A stretch of 64,000 nt of DNA from Mycteria americana (GCF_035582795.1 NW_027445624.1:1922001-1986000), one strand, 5' to 3'. Positions 10,802 to 22,630 are shown, counted from the first letter of the stretch. Numbers and translations are program-made. The notes: generated by a model not told the origin, from the sequence alone.

Positions 10802-11418
10802 AAGTCTCTGGCTGCAGGGCAATGCACTTGAGTACTCTGGAGGGGTCTCCTAGAGCTGGCACATCCCAGAGCAGGCAGGATCTGGCAGGATGGCTCTCCG
10901 GGTTTCTTTCATGTGGAGAAGGACACGCTCCAGCCCAGGGCTGTCCTTCAGAGCAGGGTCCCTGCACCCCAGGAGGCTGTGTGCCAGGCAGGGACTCTGC
11001 TGCCTGCCAGGGTCAGCACTCAGCCTGCCCAGCGAGCTCCCCACAGTGCTGTGGGGAGAAGCTGTTGGTTAAAGGAGTGACCCCCGGCAGGGCAGGGTCC
11101 TTCTGCTGTCGTGAGGGTGCTGCGTGTGTCAGGGCTGCTCACAGCTCCACATCACCCCCAGCATCTTTCTGAGGGTCCTTTTGAAGAAGTACACCAAGGC
11201 AGCATTGACTTGAATGGGAAGGTGTTTGTGCTTTGAGGTTTCTCATCTTGGTTGTCTGCTTGGGCAGTGGGAGATGGGAATTTATTTCTCTCTGCTGGAG
11301 AAGGCACTGAGACCGCAGAAGATTTTAGGGGTTTTCCTTGAAAATCTCTCAAAACTTCTCCCTGTCTTCCCTCTTACACAGGCCGCAATGCCTTCAGACA
11401 GCAAAAGTCCAACAGCAA

Positions 11419-12328
11419 ATGTCCAACAGCAGCTCCATCACCCGGTTCCTCCTCCTGGCGTTAGCAGACCTGCAGGAGCTGCAGCTCTTGCACCTCTGGC
11501 TCTTCCCGGGCATCTACCTGGCTGCCCTCCTGGGCAACGGCCTCAGCATCACCGCCATAGCCTGTGACCGCTGCCTCCACACCCCCATGTACTTCTTCCA
11601 CTTTAACCTCTCCTTCCTCGGTCTGGGCTCCGTCTCCACCACTGTCCCCGTATCCATGGCCAATTCCCTCTGGGACACCAGGGACATTTCCTATGCAGGA
11701 TGCACTGCCCAAGTGTTTCTGTTTGCCTTCTTGATGTCAGCAGAGTTTTCTCTTCTCACCATCATGGCCTATGACCGCTACATGCCATCTCCAAACCCCT
11801 GCGCTATGGGACCCTCCCGGACAGCCGAGCTCGCAGCAAAGCGGCAGCAGCTGCCTGGGACAGTGATTTCCCCTATGCCATGCTGCACACTACCAATACA
11901 TTTTCACTACCGCTCTGCCAAGGCAATGCTGTGGACCAGTTCTTTTGTGAAATCCCTCAGATCCTCAAGCTCTCCTGCTCACGCTCCTTACTCAGGGAAT
12001 TTGGGGTTCTTATATTTAGTGCTATTGGAGCACTCGGATGTTGTATTTTCGTTGTGCTGTCCTGTGTGGAGATCTTCATGGCTGCGCTGAGGTTGCCCTG
12101 TGAGCAGGGACGGCACAAAGCCTTTTCCACGTGCCTCCCTCACCTGACCGTGGTCTCCCTGTTTGCCAGCTCTGCCATGTTTGCCTACCTGAAGCCTCCC
12201 TCCATCTCCTCCCCATCCCTGAATCTGGTGGTAGCAGTTCTGTACTCGGTGGTGCCTCCCACAGTGAAGGCCCTCATCTACAGCACGGGGACCAAGGAGC
12301 TCAAGGATCCCTGAGGAAAGTGATTTAG
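11419..12328 (+). pseudogene. OR-A: olfactory receptor, OR14-like, frameshifted
   Basis: A class A GPCR odorant receptor gene of the bird-expanded OR14-like group, single coding exon. ATG at 11,419 starts MSNSSSITRFLLL, 37 bp after the predicted splice acceptor. TM1 (GIYLAALLGNGL), the PMYFF loop motif, and TM3 up to MAYDRY are in one frame. One base is missing just after MAYDRY (about 11,780), so the AIC part of the motif is lost and the frame breaks. The rest is readable in the next frame: QGNAVDQFFCEIPQ, KAFSTCLPHL, and an ALIYS form of the NPLIYS motif. A second one-base deletion near 12,308 removes the normal C-terminus and ends it at 12,314. The first lesion is shared with the right-arm copy; the second is private to this arm. 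AATAAA lies at 12,564-12,569. Confidence 0.92.
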
Positions 12329-14190
12329 TGGCCATTTTTCAGTACTTATGGACTTCCCTTCTCTCTGCACAATGACTCCTATGGTATCCCATTGCAGGCG
12401 CATGCTTTGTTCATTAGTCGTTGTCATTATCATTATCTGTATAACATAAATATTGGGATTCACTTCACTGCTAAGGATGAATGAACCTTCTCTGTGTCTC
12501 CTGACTGTCAGGAAAAATCTTTCGAACGCTGCATCACAGCTCTGTCTCCCATAGCATCTTTGTAATAAAATGGCGTCTCCTCCGTGCACTGCCTGAAGAC
12601 TGGGCTCTTCATCCAAAGCTGGTGACGAGAACAGGCACGAGCAAATGCTCCCCAAAGGAGCCTGTTGCTCCATGGATTCAGGGTCAAAGAGCTCCTTGTC
12701 CTGTTGGTGCCTGTCAGAGACTGAGTGTTGCATTTAGGACTTACCCGTTGGTGTCTAGTGAAAGTGGAGACGGTGAGCAGTCACCGAGTCGCTGAGGTAC
12801 ATACCCAGGGCTGTTCCACATGTGACACACAGATGATGTCCTTAAGGAGGGCAGTCTGGAGCTGCCTGGAAACCCCAGGCATCTCCATGGATGGCACGGG
12901 CTTGTGGCGGGCAGTGACTGGAGCACCATAAAGAGAGAGATTGGGCAAGGTGGAGTCCCTCAAAGGAAAAGTGCTAAACCCAGGCGTCTACAGGGAAACA
13001 AGGACTCTGCTGTCCCAGAGGAGGAAATGGGGCGCCAGCAGGCGCATGGAAGGGAGGCAGGAGAGTCATTCATGTCACCCCCAGTCACGACTGAACGTTT
13101 CCTCTCCTTGGAAATGCACCATAGTCCCTTCAAGCACCTTCCACCTCCCCAGAATATTAGGCAGGGGGCTTAGCAGCAGTGATCCCCGCCCAGCTCCCGA
13201 GGGCCAGCAGGGAGCACAAGGAGAGGGCCAGGAAGGACCAGAACGATCGCGGAGAGGTGAGATGGGATCTGATGTGGGCTAGAGTTTGCACCAGAGAAAA
13301 TGCCCATGTTCAGCTAATTCAAAACTGTTTCTAGACCATGGATACCCTGAAGCATGCTTACAGTGCAGAGCCAGGAGTTCTTGCTCCACCAGGCCTGGGA
13401 CGTGGCGCTTCCCACTCCCCATCCCTTTGTGCCATCGTCCCTCACGAAGAGTGACGTTGAGATGGAGGCTGGCACTGTGTCAGGGCTTACACTGTGGAAG
13501 CATGACCCAGCAGACCTGTGAATTTGCTGCTGTCCCTTAGTCAGTCCGTGTGCCTAGCACATGTCCTTGGGACAGCCTCCCCCACCTTGTGTGCTGGCTC
13601 TAACCCCCAAAAGTCACCCCCCATCCTGGCCCTTTGTATTTTTCGTCCCTTGTGCAGACCACGGCAGGGGGATGTTTCCCCAGCCCTGAATGCATCCTGC
13701 ACCATGTGGTGCCTGCAGGGTTGGGCTGGGGGGGCCACATGTGGGGCAGCAAGGCTGTGCTGGTGCAGGGATTAGCATGTGAACATGAGCCACACTGCCA
13801 GGACATCCCCAAATTACCTTCAAACGCCAGCCAGGCAGGGCTGTCACCCCAGTCACCGCAATGACTCTGGGATCCCAAGAGGCACCATGAGTTGGAAGCA
13901 TAGGGTGGGCACCACAACCCCAGCTCTGCCAGCAGACCTTCTGAAGCCAGAGCTGCTCCCAATGGTTGGGAGAGGACTCACTGCTGCTCACAGGGTTGGG
14001 GGTGGCTTGGGGGCTGCAGCCACCAGCACCGCCTGCCAGGAGCCCCAAGACACAGTGGCGAGTGTCGGTTCCTGGCACCACAGCTCCCAGTGCCTCCCCT
14101 CCTCTGTGACCATCCTCGCTCCGGAGCACCACTGGGTGCGAAGGGGAGCTGCTTGTTGTAGTAGTCACTTCAGCATTAGTAGCAAGGCTT
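12329..14190. other. OR-A 3' flank and intergenic sequence
   Basis: The part at 12,540-13,480 is paralogous to 36,350-37,200 downstream of OR-D. Shared pieces include the AATAAA-containing stretch, a TTGTGGCGGGCAGTGACTGGAG-like block, and the GAATTAGCTGAACATGGGC / GGATTAGCTGAATGCCAGC pair. The remainder (13,480-14,190) carries a minus-strand open frame of 198 codons present in both arms, but its composition (Gly, Ser, Pro, Cys, Trp) and lack of any domain suggest chance. Confidence 0.5.
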
Positions 14191-14195
14191 GCTGA

Positions 14196-14441
14196 AGTCT
14201 TAGGCCACAAGAACTTTCACCCAGATCCACCGACCGTGCACTGAACTTTGACTTGGCCCCCCAAACCCATGCAAACCAGAAAGATGAGGAGGCTTCAACC
14301 TTAGCAGAAGCTGCGATCTTAGAGAGAAGAGAAGAATCGGCCCGCCAAGAGACAATGAAAGGGCCCAATGAAGAACGGGAAGACCCCAGACCCAAATACT
14401 ACTATTGGTCCGAAGAGTCTCCTGAGGGGAGGGGAATTTAG
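14196..14441 (+). other. short open frame of unknown origin, left arm
   Basis: An 81-codon frame is open from an upstream stop to TAG at 14,441. It is rich in Glu, Arg and Ala and ends in a PRPKYYYWSEESPEGRGI segment. The right-arm copy differs by one residue in the last 62 (E to Q). There is no ATG near its start, so it could be the end of a longer coding exon or of a retroviral frame. An AATAAA follows at 14,554-14,559. I do not recognise it. Confidence 0.3.
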
Positions 14442-14858
14442 ATACCTTAGATATACCTCAGATATACCTTACAGGGTATAATTACCCAGGGATTTCTTTG
14501 TTCTGGCTCCCTCTCCGGAGGCACCCAGCTCGAGCTGTTTTCACTGCTGTACCAATAAATTCACCTGGCGCGCGTCGTCTCGGAGGCTCTGCTTCGGGAA
14601 ACCTAGGGTCGAGCCAGAGGGGAGAGAAAGCACCCGAGAGCGAGTGTATGTGAGCGAGGAGTTGAAAAGGGGCACCCATCAGCTCAGTGGAGCTGCCGCT
14701 GCAAAGGGACTTTGGTCCTAGCAGTTAAAGTCTCGGGCGGTGTGTGTGAAACTCCCTGAATGGTGTGTGAATGCTCGGGCAGCGGCTTCTCCTTTAACAC
14801 TGCTGGAGCTCTTCTCTGCTGACCCGCTGCCATGGCCCCTTCTTGTGTTCAAAGTCAC

Positions 14859-15169
14859 TGTTGCGTAGGAGTCTGAGGAGTGGCTGGAGGGGGGGAACCC
14901 TCCCGTTGAGTCACGAGGTTCAGACAGGACCCCCTTGCTTTCTAAACTCCTTCTCAGAGAGGAGTCGAGGTGCGGCTAAGTCCAGTCTTAGTCTCAGACT
15001 TGGTCAACGGTTTATTTTCTAAGGACGGTACATGTAGCCACCCATCAGAGTCAACGATTGCCTGTCAGAGCCCTCTCAGGGCTTCCACTGAAACAGCTTC
15101 GCAAAGTTGATTAAGGTGGCAGCGCTAAAGTAATTTGACAGCATTCTAAGTCCAGTCAATTATTCCACA
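14859..15169 (-). repeat. LTR, left arm (related to the 6,428 solo LTR)
   Basis: In reverse complement it runs from TGTGGAATAATTGAC to TACGCAACA, 311 bp, with an AATAAACCG polyadenylation-type box in its middle. The 3' half is shared with the short solo LTR at 6,428-6,606. Sequence inward of it (14,442-14,858) looks like a leader or internal region but has no recognisable gag. The loop paralogue lacks this whole section. Confidence 0.6.
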
Positions 15170-15829
15170 CCCCTGTCTCCGCCCTGGTGCCAGCTCACAA
15201 CCACTACCACAATCCCTCTGCAGTCTATGCCTCTGCTTGGAGCTGGCCACCGTGGTGTGCCTGCGTGGCCCTGAGGATCCCAGAGGGGCTGTGCTTGGAG
15301 AGCAGGTTGTGACAGTCCTCGGTCTGAGTAGGGCTGAGGATCTGGTTGGGGATCATGACGGAAAGGAAAGGACAAGAGATTGCAAGGACAAGAAGCAGGA
15401 AGGGAAATTTCACAGGAGGTTAAGGAAAGACAAAGTTACAGAGATATATTTGTATGATCATGAGAGTGGATCAGCACTGGTTCAGGGGCCCCAAGATTTT
15501 CAAAACTCACCTGGAGAAAGCATTGACCAATCAGATGTAACTCTAAAGTTCTCCATGCTCAGAGCATATCATGGTACTGGAGACCTCCAGAGGTCCCTTC
15601 CAACTCAAATCCTCAAGGAGGAAGGAGCTGGACACAGCAGTCAGGGTAGGGGATACTGCTGTGTGTTGAGGCATTGCTGGCATTTGTAACCCCTGGTGCA
15701 CCTTTTCCTCAGAGTGACATGGCGAATGAGGTCATCCTCAAAAGGAGGCCTCTGCTCCACGGGCACCGGGAGTGCAACCAGTGTGGGGAAAGGCCAGAAA
15801 AGTTCTCAGAAACACTGCCAGGCATTCCA
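15170..15829. other. intergenic, paralogous to the loop at 35,645-36,275
   Basis: No gene is seen. It matches, in inverse orientation, the loop stretch that includes GGCAGTGTTCCTGAGAAC and CTCCAAGCACGACC. The mirror copy in the right arm is 50,543-51,202. Confidence 0.6.
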
Positions 15830-16215
15830 CCATCACAGAATCACAAAATAGTTGGGGTTGGAAAGGCTCTCTGGAGATAGCTAGTCCTCCCTTGAATCCT
15901 AAACCATAAGCTCTCAGTTGGCTCCTCACACATCCCCAGGCCGATGTCCAGCCACTTCAGCTGCTCTCACATAAAATGCAACTCCCCCTCCTCGTCTTCC
16001 CATACAGGCCTTCCAAAAGAGCTGTATCCCTCTGTGCAACACTCCAGTCGTGGGAGCCATCCCACCATGTCCCCATGATGCCAGTAAGATCGTAGCCCTG
16101 CAACTGCCCACAGACCTCTAACTCATCGTGTTGATTCCCCATCCTGTGTGCATTCCTCTACAGGCACTTTAGAGAGGCACCCCAGCTTCTTGAGATCCTG
16201 GAGAGGGTTTGGCAG
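15830..16215 (-). repeat. internally deleted CR1 (endonuclease joined to 3' tail), left arm
   Basis: In reverse complement it starts in the CR1 endonuclease (GNQHDELEVCGQLQGYD, then TWWDGSHDWSV) and after about 270 bp jumps directly to the CR1 3' end (TTTCCAACCCCAACTATTTTG, then TGATTCTGTGATGG). All of the RT is missing. The right-arm copy at 50,155-50,543 has the same junction, so the deletion predates the arm duplication. Confidence 0.8.
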
Positions 16216-16312
16216 GTTTCTCCATCAAGGGGCCTTGTAGGCACGTTTTGCTTAAGAGGAAGGCTTCAAAGAGCACTTTACAAAACATGATTTTTTATTT
16301 TCATGGCTACAT

Positions 16313-16318
16313 TTTATT
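16313..16318 (-). promoter_or_regulatory. polyadenylation signal for OR-B
   Basis: AATAAA on the minus strand, about 295 bp after the OR-B stop codon, with a second AATAAA-like A-rich run just beyond. It is conserved in the right arm at 50,054-50,059. Confidence 0.55.
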
Positions 16319-16611
16319 ACTTTTCACTTTAGAGGAGAGCTGATAGCAGCATTCTGCAATTGATATTGATCCACTGTGCCTCCTAAGGAGGATGGGACAG
16401 GCAGGAGAAGCAGTGCCTTGAGGACTGAGACGATGGTCAACCTTGCTCCTTCCCTCCCCAAGCCTCAGGCTCAGGTTCTTGCCTCTGGAGAAGCACGGTG
16501 ACTCCAAAAAGTAGTTTCTAAAGACAATGTTCAAGCAGAGAAGAAAAGAACCAAACAATCAAGCCTGGCCTGAGACAAACTTGGAATCGCCTGTGGAAAG
16601 AGAAGGGCAGC

Positions 16612-17550
16612 TTATTCCTGCTGCAACAGCAGACAGCGGATCAGCCTCTTTAGTGCCTCTTTGAGCTCCTGAGTCCTCATGCTGTAGATGAGGGGGTTCA
16701 CTGCTGGAGGCACCACTGCATACAGAACGGCCACCACAAGATTCAGAGCTGGGGATGAGCTTGAGTGGGACTTCAGGTAGGCAAACATGGCAGAGCTGGC
16801 AAACAGGGAGACCACGGCCACGTGAGGGAGGCACGTGGAAAAGGCCTTGTGCCGTCCCTGCTCAGAGGGGATCCTCAGCACAACCGTGAATATCCGCACA
16901 TAGGACAGGAGAAGGAACAGAAAACACCCACAAGCTACGCAAAGACTGACCACAGTAAACCCAGCTTTCCTGACGTAGGAGTGCGAGCAGGAGAGCTTGA
17001 GGAGCTGGGGGATTTCACAGAAGAACTGCTCCACAGCATTGCCTTGGCAGAATGGAATGGAAAATGTGTTTCCAACGTGCAGCACCGCATTGAGGAAACC
17101 ACTGCCCCAGGCAGCTGCTGCCATTTTGATGCAAGCTCGGCTGTCCATGACGGTCACATAGTGCAGGGGTTTGCAGATGGCTACATAGCGGTCATAGGCC
17201 ATGATGGTCAGAAGATAATACTCTGAAGAAACAAAGAAGAGAAACCAAAAGACCTGGGCAGCACATCCTCCATAGGAAATGGTCCTGGTGTCCCAGAGGG
17301 AATTGGCCATGGATTTGGGGACAGTGGTGGAGATGGAGCCCAAGTCGAGGAGGGAGAGGTTGAGGAGGAAGAAGTACATGGGGGTGTGGAGATGGTGGTC
17401 ACAGGCTACGGCGGTGATGATGAGGCCGTTGCCCAGGAGGGCAGCCAGGTAGATGCCCAGGAAGAGCCAGAAGTGCAAGAGCTGCAGCTCCCGCATGTCT
17501 GCAAACGCCAGGAGGAGGAACTGGGTGATGGAGCTGCTGTTGTTGGACAT
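16612..17550 (-). CDS. OR-B: intact olfactory receptor, OR14-like
   Basis: A 312-residue seven-helix odorant receptor of the OR14-like (gamma-c) group, expected in the plasma membrane of olfactory cilia and coupled to G-olf. The N-terminus has an N-glycosylation site (NNSS, residues 3-6). TM1 has GN at 40-41, PMYFFL is at 57-62, the TM3 disulfide Cys is C96, MAYDRYVAIC is at 117-126, extracellular loop 2 has C168, C178 and C188, SY is at 216-217, KAFSTC is at 235-240, and NPLIYSMR is at 285-292. The frame is open 43 codons further upstream, but a predicted splice acceptor (TTTTCCTCCTTGGACAG) lies 23 bp before this ATG, so I start here. It differs from the right-arm copy at 10 residues, including T293 where the usual residue is N. 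Intact, but the substitution pattern suggests weak constraint. Confidence 0.93.
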   Translation of the reverse strand: MSNNSSSITQFLLLAFADMRELQLLHFWLFLGIYLAALLGNGLIITAVACDHHLHTPMYFFLLNLSLLDLGSISTTVPKSMANSLWDTRTISYGGCAAQVFWFLFFVSSEYYLLTIMAYDRYVAICKPLHYVTVMDSRACIKMAAAAWGSGFLNAVLHVGNTFSIPFCQGNAVEQFFCEIPQLLKLSCSHSYVRKAGFTVVSLCVACGCFLFLLLSYVRIFTVVLRIPSEQGRHKAFSTCLPHVAVVSLFASSAMFAYLKSHSSSSPALNLVVAVLYAVVPPAVNPLIYSMRTQELKEALKRLIRCLLLQQE

Positions 17551-17573
17551 TTGCTCCTTCCAAGAGTGCGTGA

Positions 17574-20037
17574 CTGTCCAAGGAGGAAAAGACAAGTTCA
17601 AACAGACCTGCTTGAGCAAAACCCATTGCATGCGACCCAGAAACTCTGCCCACTGCCTTCCTAGCTCTCTGGGGGACATTCTGTCAGGTGTCTAGCTGGA
17701 CCTCCAGTTTGTGCTGGCTGCGTGAGCTGTGAGGATCAGAGTCCTCTGCCCATGGGTCCAAAGGAGGTAGTCCTGCTCTGCAGCAGTGTTAACACAGAGG
17801 TGGCAAAAAGCCTTCTGGTTGTTGTTCCAGGGGCAGGACGCCCTGAGCTGACTGCGGAGGGCTTAGTCTTGTCACCCAGCAGGTATATTTCTATTGACCA
17901 CCATGAGAGGTGAAATGAGGAGCACGCCCAGCTGCTTCCTGGAGGCAAGAGGACAGTATTCATATCCTCCTACTTTTCCTTCGTTGACAGATTTCAGTCT
18001 ACCGCTATCAGCTCTCTCTCAAGGCAAGGAAAGGCAGGAGGCAGAGGTGACCTGGCCCATTGCCGAGGGCTTTATCCCTGTCCACACATCAATACACCGC
18101 ATCCACTATTTCTCCAGGCACTGGCTGGATAACAGAGCGCAAGAAATGCCTGCATAGAAATGTAAGCTCCAATGCATGCCTTTTTCAAGCGGTGAAGATT
18201 CAGCAGTTTCACTGCCTGCTTTGCAGGGAATGGGGTTGAGGAGGTGAGTACAGACTCTAGAAGAGCAGACTCGTTTAGATACCTGTGTCTGGTGGTCATT
18301 GCAATGGTAGAAATTCTCGGCTTTTCCTTAGCTCTCAGGGTAAACACTGGGCAGTCACTCGAGACCAAAAAAGCTCCCTGTAACCTAGTGCAGCCTCAAG
18401 AGAGCGGCTGCGCTCAGTGGTCTTGCTCACAACTGCCCTGTGCTGGCACCTCTCTCAGCTAGAGGACGATTGCACTCAGAGCTCACTCTGCAAAGGAATC
18501 TAGACTGTGCAAAGAAGAGAGGAGTCCAGTTTCAGAGGGCAGATCTCCAGAGAGCTGTCTCGTTCTCAGCCCTGATAGGGAGAGAGTGGCAGGGAGGATG
18601 TGAAGAGGCTCCTGGCTCAGATGAGCAAACCAGGGACTGTCAGCTACCAGAAGGACCTTGCAGGAGAGCTGTGCTCTTCTGCAGCACTACCCACAGCCTG
18701 CCAGGACACGCCAGGGGGACAGTCAGGTGTCCTGAAGGTGGGGGTCTCTTTAAAAGAGAGTGGGCTCATTCCCCAACCCCACACGCTGCATTGCCACAGC
18801 TCCACACTTTAGAAGTGGGGTTGGACGTCTCACTGCCATAAAGGAAGTCACCTGCATGGAAGGACTCTCAGGGCCAGTAGCTGAACCGCAGCTGAGCGCC
18901 CTGCCCTTTGTCCCATCGATCTTGAAAAGAGGGACCAGAGCAGCAGGGAGAGATGGAGAAACAGGGATCGTGGCCGTGCTCCTCCTGCCAAAGGAGGCAT
19001 GGAGAGAGCGAGAGACAGGCGGGCTCTCAGGAAAGCCTTCCCCCGTATCAACGTCCGGATGGTGACATTGCCAGCCAGTTGCTCTCAGCCCCTTTGTCAT
19101 GCAGCAGGAAAAGAGCACGTTGCGGGAGAGATGCACCTCTCTTCTGCTGGAGACCTAACTGCAGAGGAGGAGACTCATGCCTTAGACCCCATGGCCTGGA
19201 GGGTAGAGCCCTCTGTTGGGTGGGAGAGCAGACAAGGGGGGCCGTGCTCAGAGGCAGGTGTCTGCAGCGGACAGGCTGAAAGGGAATGGTCCAGATCCCG
19301 TCTCCCACAAGAGAGGAGCAGAGCTGTTTCTCTGCCCCTGTGCCTTTTCCCTGTCCATGCTCACAGACCCCATCCCACCCTCTGTGTGCTCAGTTCTGCC
19401 CTCCACAAACCTCCCGGGAGAGAGGTTTTCAGGAGCAGCTCTGTGTTTGCAGCTGCTAAGGAGCAGTTCAGAAAAGCCCTGATGAGAATGATGGCAACTG
19501 CCAAGGAGATGTTGGTGCTGCCTATAGGTTGGGGGGGCAGGGGAGGCTGAAGGGACTTCCTGAGGTTCCTCACACACCTCTTGATCTTTCAGAGTAACAT
19601 TTTAGGAGTCTCACCCCCAAACCTAAACCCCTAATACTGTTTCCATCTCACTATTGACAATGGGGGAAAACTGAAAAAAAAAACCAAACCACAGAAAACC
19701 CAAAACCAAAACCCAAAGCAACCCAAAGTCAGGCAAGAGCTTTCAGGTACCTGGTGACTTTACCTTCCCCTTGAAAAGTCCCCATCTAGAAATGGTTAGC
19801 TAGAGCTGTGAGCATCCCTGTCCCACATAACACCCTCCGGATGGAAGAATGACCCTGCCCTGCCAGGGGTTGCTCCTTCCACCCAGACCTTCTGCAGGGC
19901 TGTGGGGAGTTCCCCCTTCTCAGTCACCCCTGAGAAGCTGTGAGAGCCATCCTGACAGATCCCATGCCCGTCAGATGTGGCAGCTTCGGAAGACCTCTTT
20001 GGGAACAGCAGCTGCGCTGCCCTGCAGCCAGAGACTT
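17574..20037 (-). other. predicted first intron of OR-B
   Basis: The interval lies between the predicted donor (20,038-20,039) and acceptor (17,574-17,575). It contains no gene I can support. The part at about 19,000-19,460 resembles loop sequence at 28,240-28,450 and 39,050-39,480, which lies in the corresponding introns of OR-C and OR-D. An A/C-rich run is at 19,672-19,715. Confidence 0.45.
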
Positions 20038-20125
20038 ACTGTCTCAAGGACTGGGAAGATCTCCCCAGCTATGAGCCCTCCTCCGTCCTCCCACTCCAGG
20101 CTGCCTTTTACTTCTCTCCGAGCTG
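20038..20125 (-). promoter_or_regulatory. OR-B 5' module: exon 1 and splice donor
   Basis: In reverse complement the sequence AAGTAAAAGGCAG precedes a conserved GGAGTGGGAGGACGGAGGAGGGC segment and ends GAGACA|GTAAGTCTCTGGCTGCAGGG. This is the same module as upstream of OR-A, C and D. The TATA-like box here is AGTAAAAGG, weaker than TTTAAAGG in the loop copies. Confidence 0.45.
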
Positions 20126-20824
20126 CTCATCCTGTCTCGTCACCTGCAGGCAGTGCCCTGAGCCCTGCTGCTCTTTGCAGAGGAGCTGCTGCTGGACTCG
20201 GCTGTCTTTCTGCAGGTGCCATGCATCCGTTGCCATGAGCTCTCTCAGTCCCAGGAGCTTGTGCCAGCCCAGGAGCACAAGGGCAGCTGAAGGTGTGACT
20301 TCCTCTGCCCCACAGACTCCTTGAGGAGCTCCCTGGTCTCCAGTGCTGACAAAGCAGCAGGGTCCCTCCTGGGGAACCTTCTTGGAAGGAGGCTGAAGTA
20401 AACACCTACATCATGTCTCTAATCTGGGGAGAGAGCGGCAGAGTCCAGCCGTGTGGTTTGTCCTTTCAGAGAACGGTTGACTAAAAGAGGTGACAAGTTC
20501 TCCCTCTGAAAACCCCTATTCCTCCCCAAATACTAGGCAGTGAGAGGGAGGGGTTTGTTTCCCCATGGAAGGCAGTGATGCAACTGAGTCAATGCAGAAG
20601 TCAGACTTTGGTTACAGGCTTCCAGGCTCTCAGGTGATTCATCTCCCTCCAGTTCATGCCACAAACCCACAGGAGCTGTGATTCCCTTTCCCTCAGGCCA
20701 GGCGTGCAGAAAAGAGGTGTCTGCATGGGAGCTCCTTGACTAAGCTCCCACTAGAGCCAATGGAGATGGAGGGAGGGAGTCAGTTGCTCACGCAAAGCCC
20801 CTTGGTGACATTTCAGGGGTTTGG
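20126..20824. other. OR-B upstream sequence
   Basis: No gene or known repeat is recognised. The stretch is conserved in the right arm. Confidence 0.4.
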
Positions 20825-21050
20825 TGGGTTGAGCATGGCCAGCCACTAAGCACGCACCCATTTGTTCCCTTGCTCCCTTCCCCCCTTCCCCAGCGGGATG
20901 GGAGAGAAGCGAAAAAGCCCCCCTTCATCTGGGTGGACAGGGCTCTGAGCAGCGTGATCTAGTGAAAGATGTCCCTGAGCAATGGCAGGGGGTTGGACTC
21001 CATGATCTTTAAAGGCCCCTTCCGACTACAACCGTTCTACGATTCTATGA
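20825..21050. repeat. LTR sliver followed by CR1 3' end, left arm
   Basis: Positions 20,825-20,925 resemble the reverse complement of an LTR 3' end (GCCACTAAGCACGCACCC, then CGGGATGGGAGAGAAG). Positions 20,930-21,050 are a CR1 3' UTR on the plus strand ending GGGTTGGACTCCATGATC...TTCTACGATTCTATG. The mirror copy is at about 45,312-45,537. Confidence 0.65.
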
Positions 21051-21239
21051 AGAGACCATGGTACTGCAGGGGCTGCGCCCAAGAGTGCTGAGAGAACAGG
21101 TCCATGTCACAGGGAGGCCATTCTGTATCATCCTCGAATGGTGGTGGAGATGAAGGGACCCATCTGATCATTGGTGAAAAGCAAATGTTGCACAAAAAGT
21201 GTGTCACAGAGCATGTCCTCCTGGGTCACATTTCTGGGC

Positions 21240-22170
21240 CAGGAAGAAGACAGTGACTGAGAACAGCCAGCATGGCTTTGTGTAGGGTGGATCACAGCCA
21301 AGCTACACTTCTGCCTTTTCTGATGACAGGGCTGGATTTCTGCACCAGGGAAGAGCAGTAGATGTCATTTGCCTTGCCTTGAGCAAGACTTTTAACACCA
21401 TCCCCCACAAGAGCCTTGTCTCCAAGGTAGCACATAATGGGCTGCATTGGTGAATATGTACGTTGGTTAAAAGTGGTCAGAGAGTTGCTCTCGGAAAGTC
21501 AGTTAATGGGAAATATTGCAGCTGGAGGCTGGTGGCAACAAGGGGAGTCCTGGAGTGTCCTGGGACCCGTCTGGTTTAACATTTTTCTAATGACCTGGAG
21601 GTCTTTCTTGTGAAGTCTGCACACCTGATACCCAGGTGGTGGGACTGGTTGACACACCAGGGCAAGGCTGCCATCCAGAAGGACCTAGGTAGGCTCAAAG
21701 GCATGGGCCAACAGGAGCCTCATGACAACCAGCACGGAGAAATGCAGAGTCCCGCACCAGAGGTGGACTGAGCCCCTGCAATGGTACAGGCTGGGGGCTA
21801 CCTGGCTTGGGAGTAGCTCTGCAGAAAAGGTGCTGGAGTTCCTGAGGGCCATGAGGCAAAAGACAAGTCAGCACTGAGGAAGGCCAGCAGTGTGGTGGGC
21901 TATATGAAGAGGAGCATAGCCAGGAGACTGGGCATGTGTTGATCGTCCTCTACTCAGGACTCGTTAGACTACAGGTAGGTACTGCATCCAGATTTGTGGC
22001 CCTCAATAAAAGGGAGAGAGATGAGGAAACTGGAGTGAGTTCAACACAGGGCCACCAAGATGGTCTAGGGCTGGGGCACTTGCCTTCTGAGAAGGGGCTG
22101 AAGGAGCTGAGCTTGTTCAGCCTGCGGAAGGGAAAGCTTCAGGGGCACCTCAGAGCAGCCCATGGCTTTT
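21240..22170 (+). repeat. ancient CR1 fragment, left arm
   Basis: This is a heavily decayed RT region. Recognisable blocks are AACAGCCAGCATGGCTTTGTG (the QHGF motif), GATGTCATTTGCCTTGCCTTGAGCAAGACTTTTAACACC (motif A) and AGGAGCTGAGCTTGTTCAGCCTG near the C-terminal end. There are many stops. It is clearly older than the other CR1 copies. Confidence 0.75.
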
Positions 22171-22630
22171 GAATGCCTGCATCTTCGTAGCAGACAGAGC
22201 CAGACTCTTCACTGTGATGCATAGTGCAGGATGAGGGAGAAGTTCAAGCTTTTCCCCATCCTGCCTGGAGGGCCGGGACACTTGTTTCACACAGTAGTCA
22301 GGGTCAGGTGGGGGTGCAGATAGTTTGAGTGGAGGAAATGCCTTGGGCTCCAATGAAAGCTCAAAATTTGAACTGCACGACTCCATTGGCTGCAAGTAGA
22401 CATGAGTTACTTGACGCAACTGTGAATTTACACCTAGCTGGTCGAGTTTTCTTAAGCATCTCACTGAGAGAAGCAGTGGTGGGGAAGAGGAGAGCACTCC
22501 CTAGTTTCCCAAATCCCAGGGTGGTTGCCAAGCCATCCCTTTCTTATCCTCTGCCATCCCATTCCCTGGGAAGCACATCTGGTGGAGCTCCAGACTGTAA
22601 GCATTGGGGTGTCTGTGTGTTTTGCATAAG

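Noticed and set aside
10463-10803. Several frames of about 110 codons around the OR-A promoter module
   Set aside because: They are shadows of a conserved non-coding module and overlap each other in multiple frames.
13614-14210. 198-codon minus-strand open frame, also open in the right arm (52,162-52,758)
   Set aside because: No domain, composition of translated GC-rich non-coding DNA, overlapping frames on the other strand are equally open, and conservation in both arms follows from the recent duplication.
17551-17679. 43-codon N-terminal extension of OR-B (and equivalents in OR-B', OR-C, OR-D)
   Set aside because: A pyrimidine tract and AG acceptor lie inside it, OR family proteins start at M-S/A-N-S-S, and the extension differs between copies.
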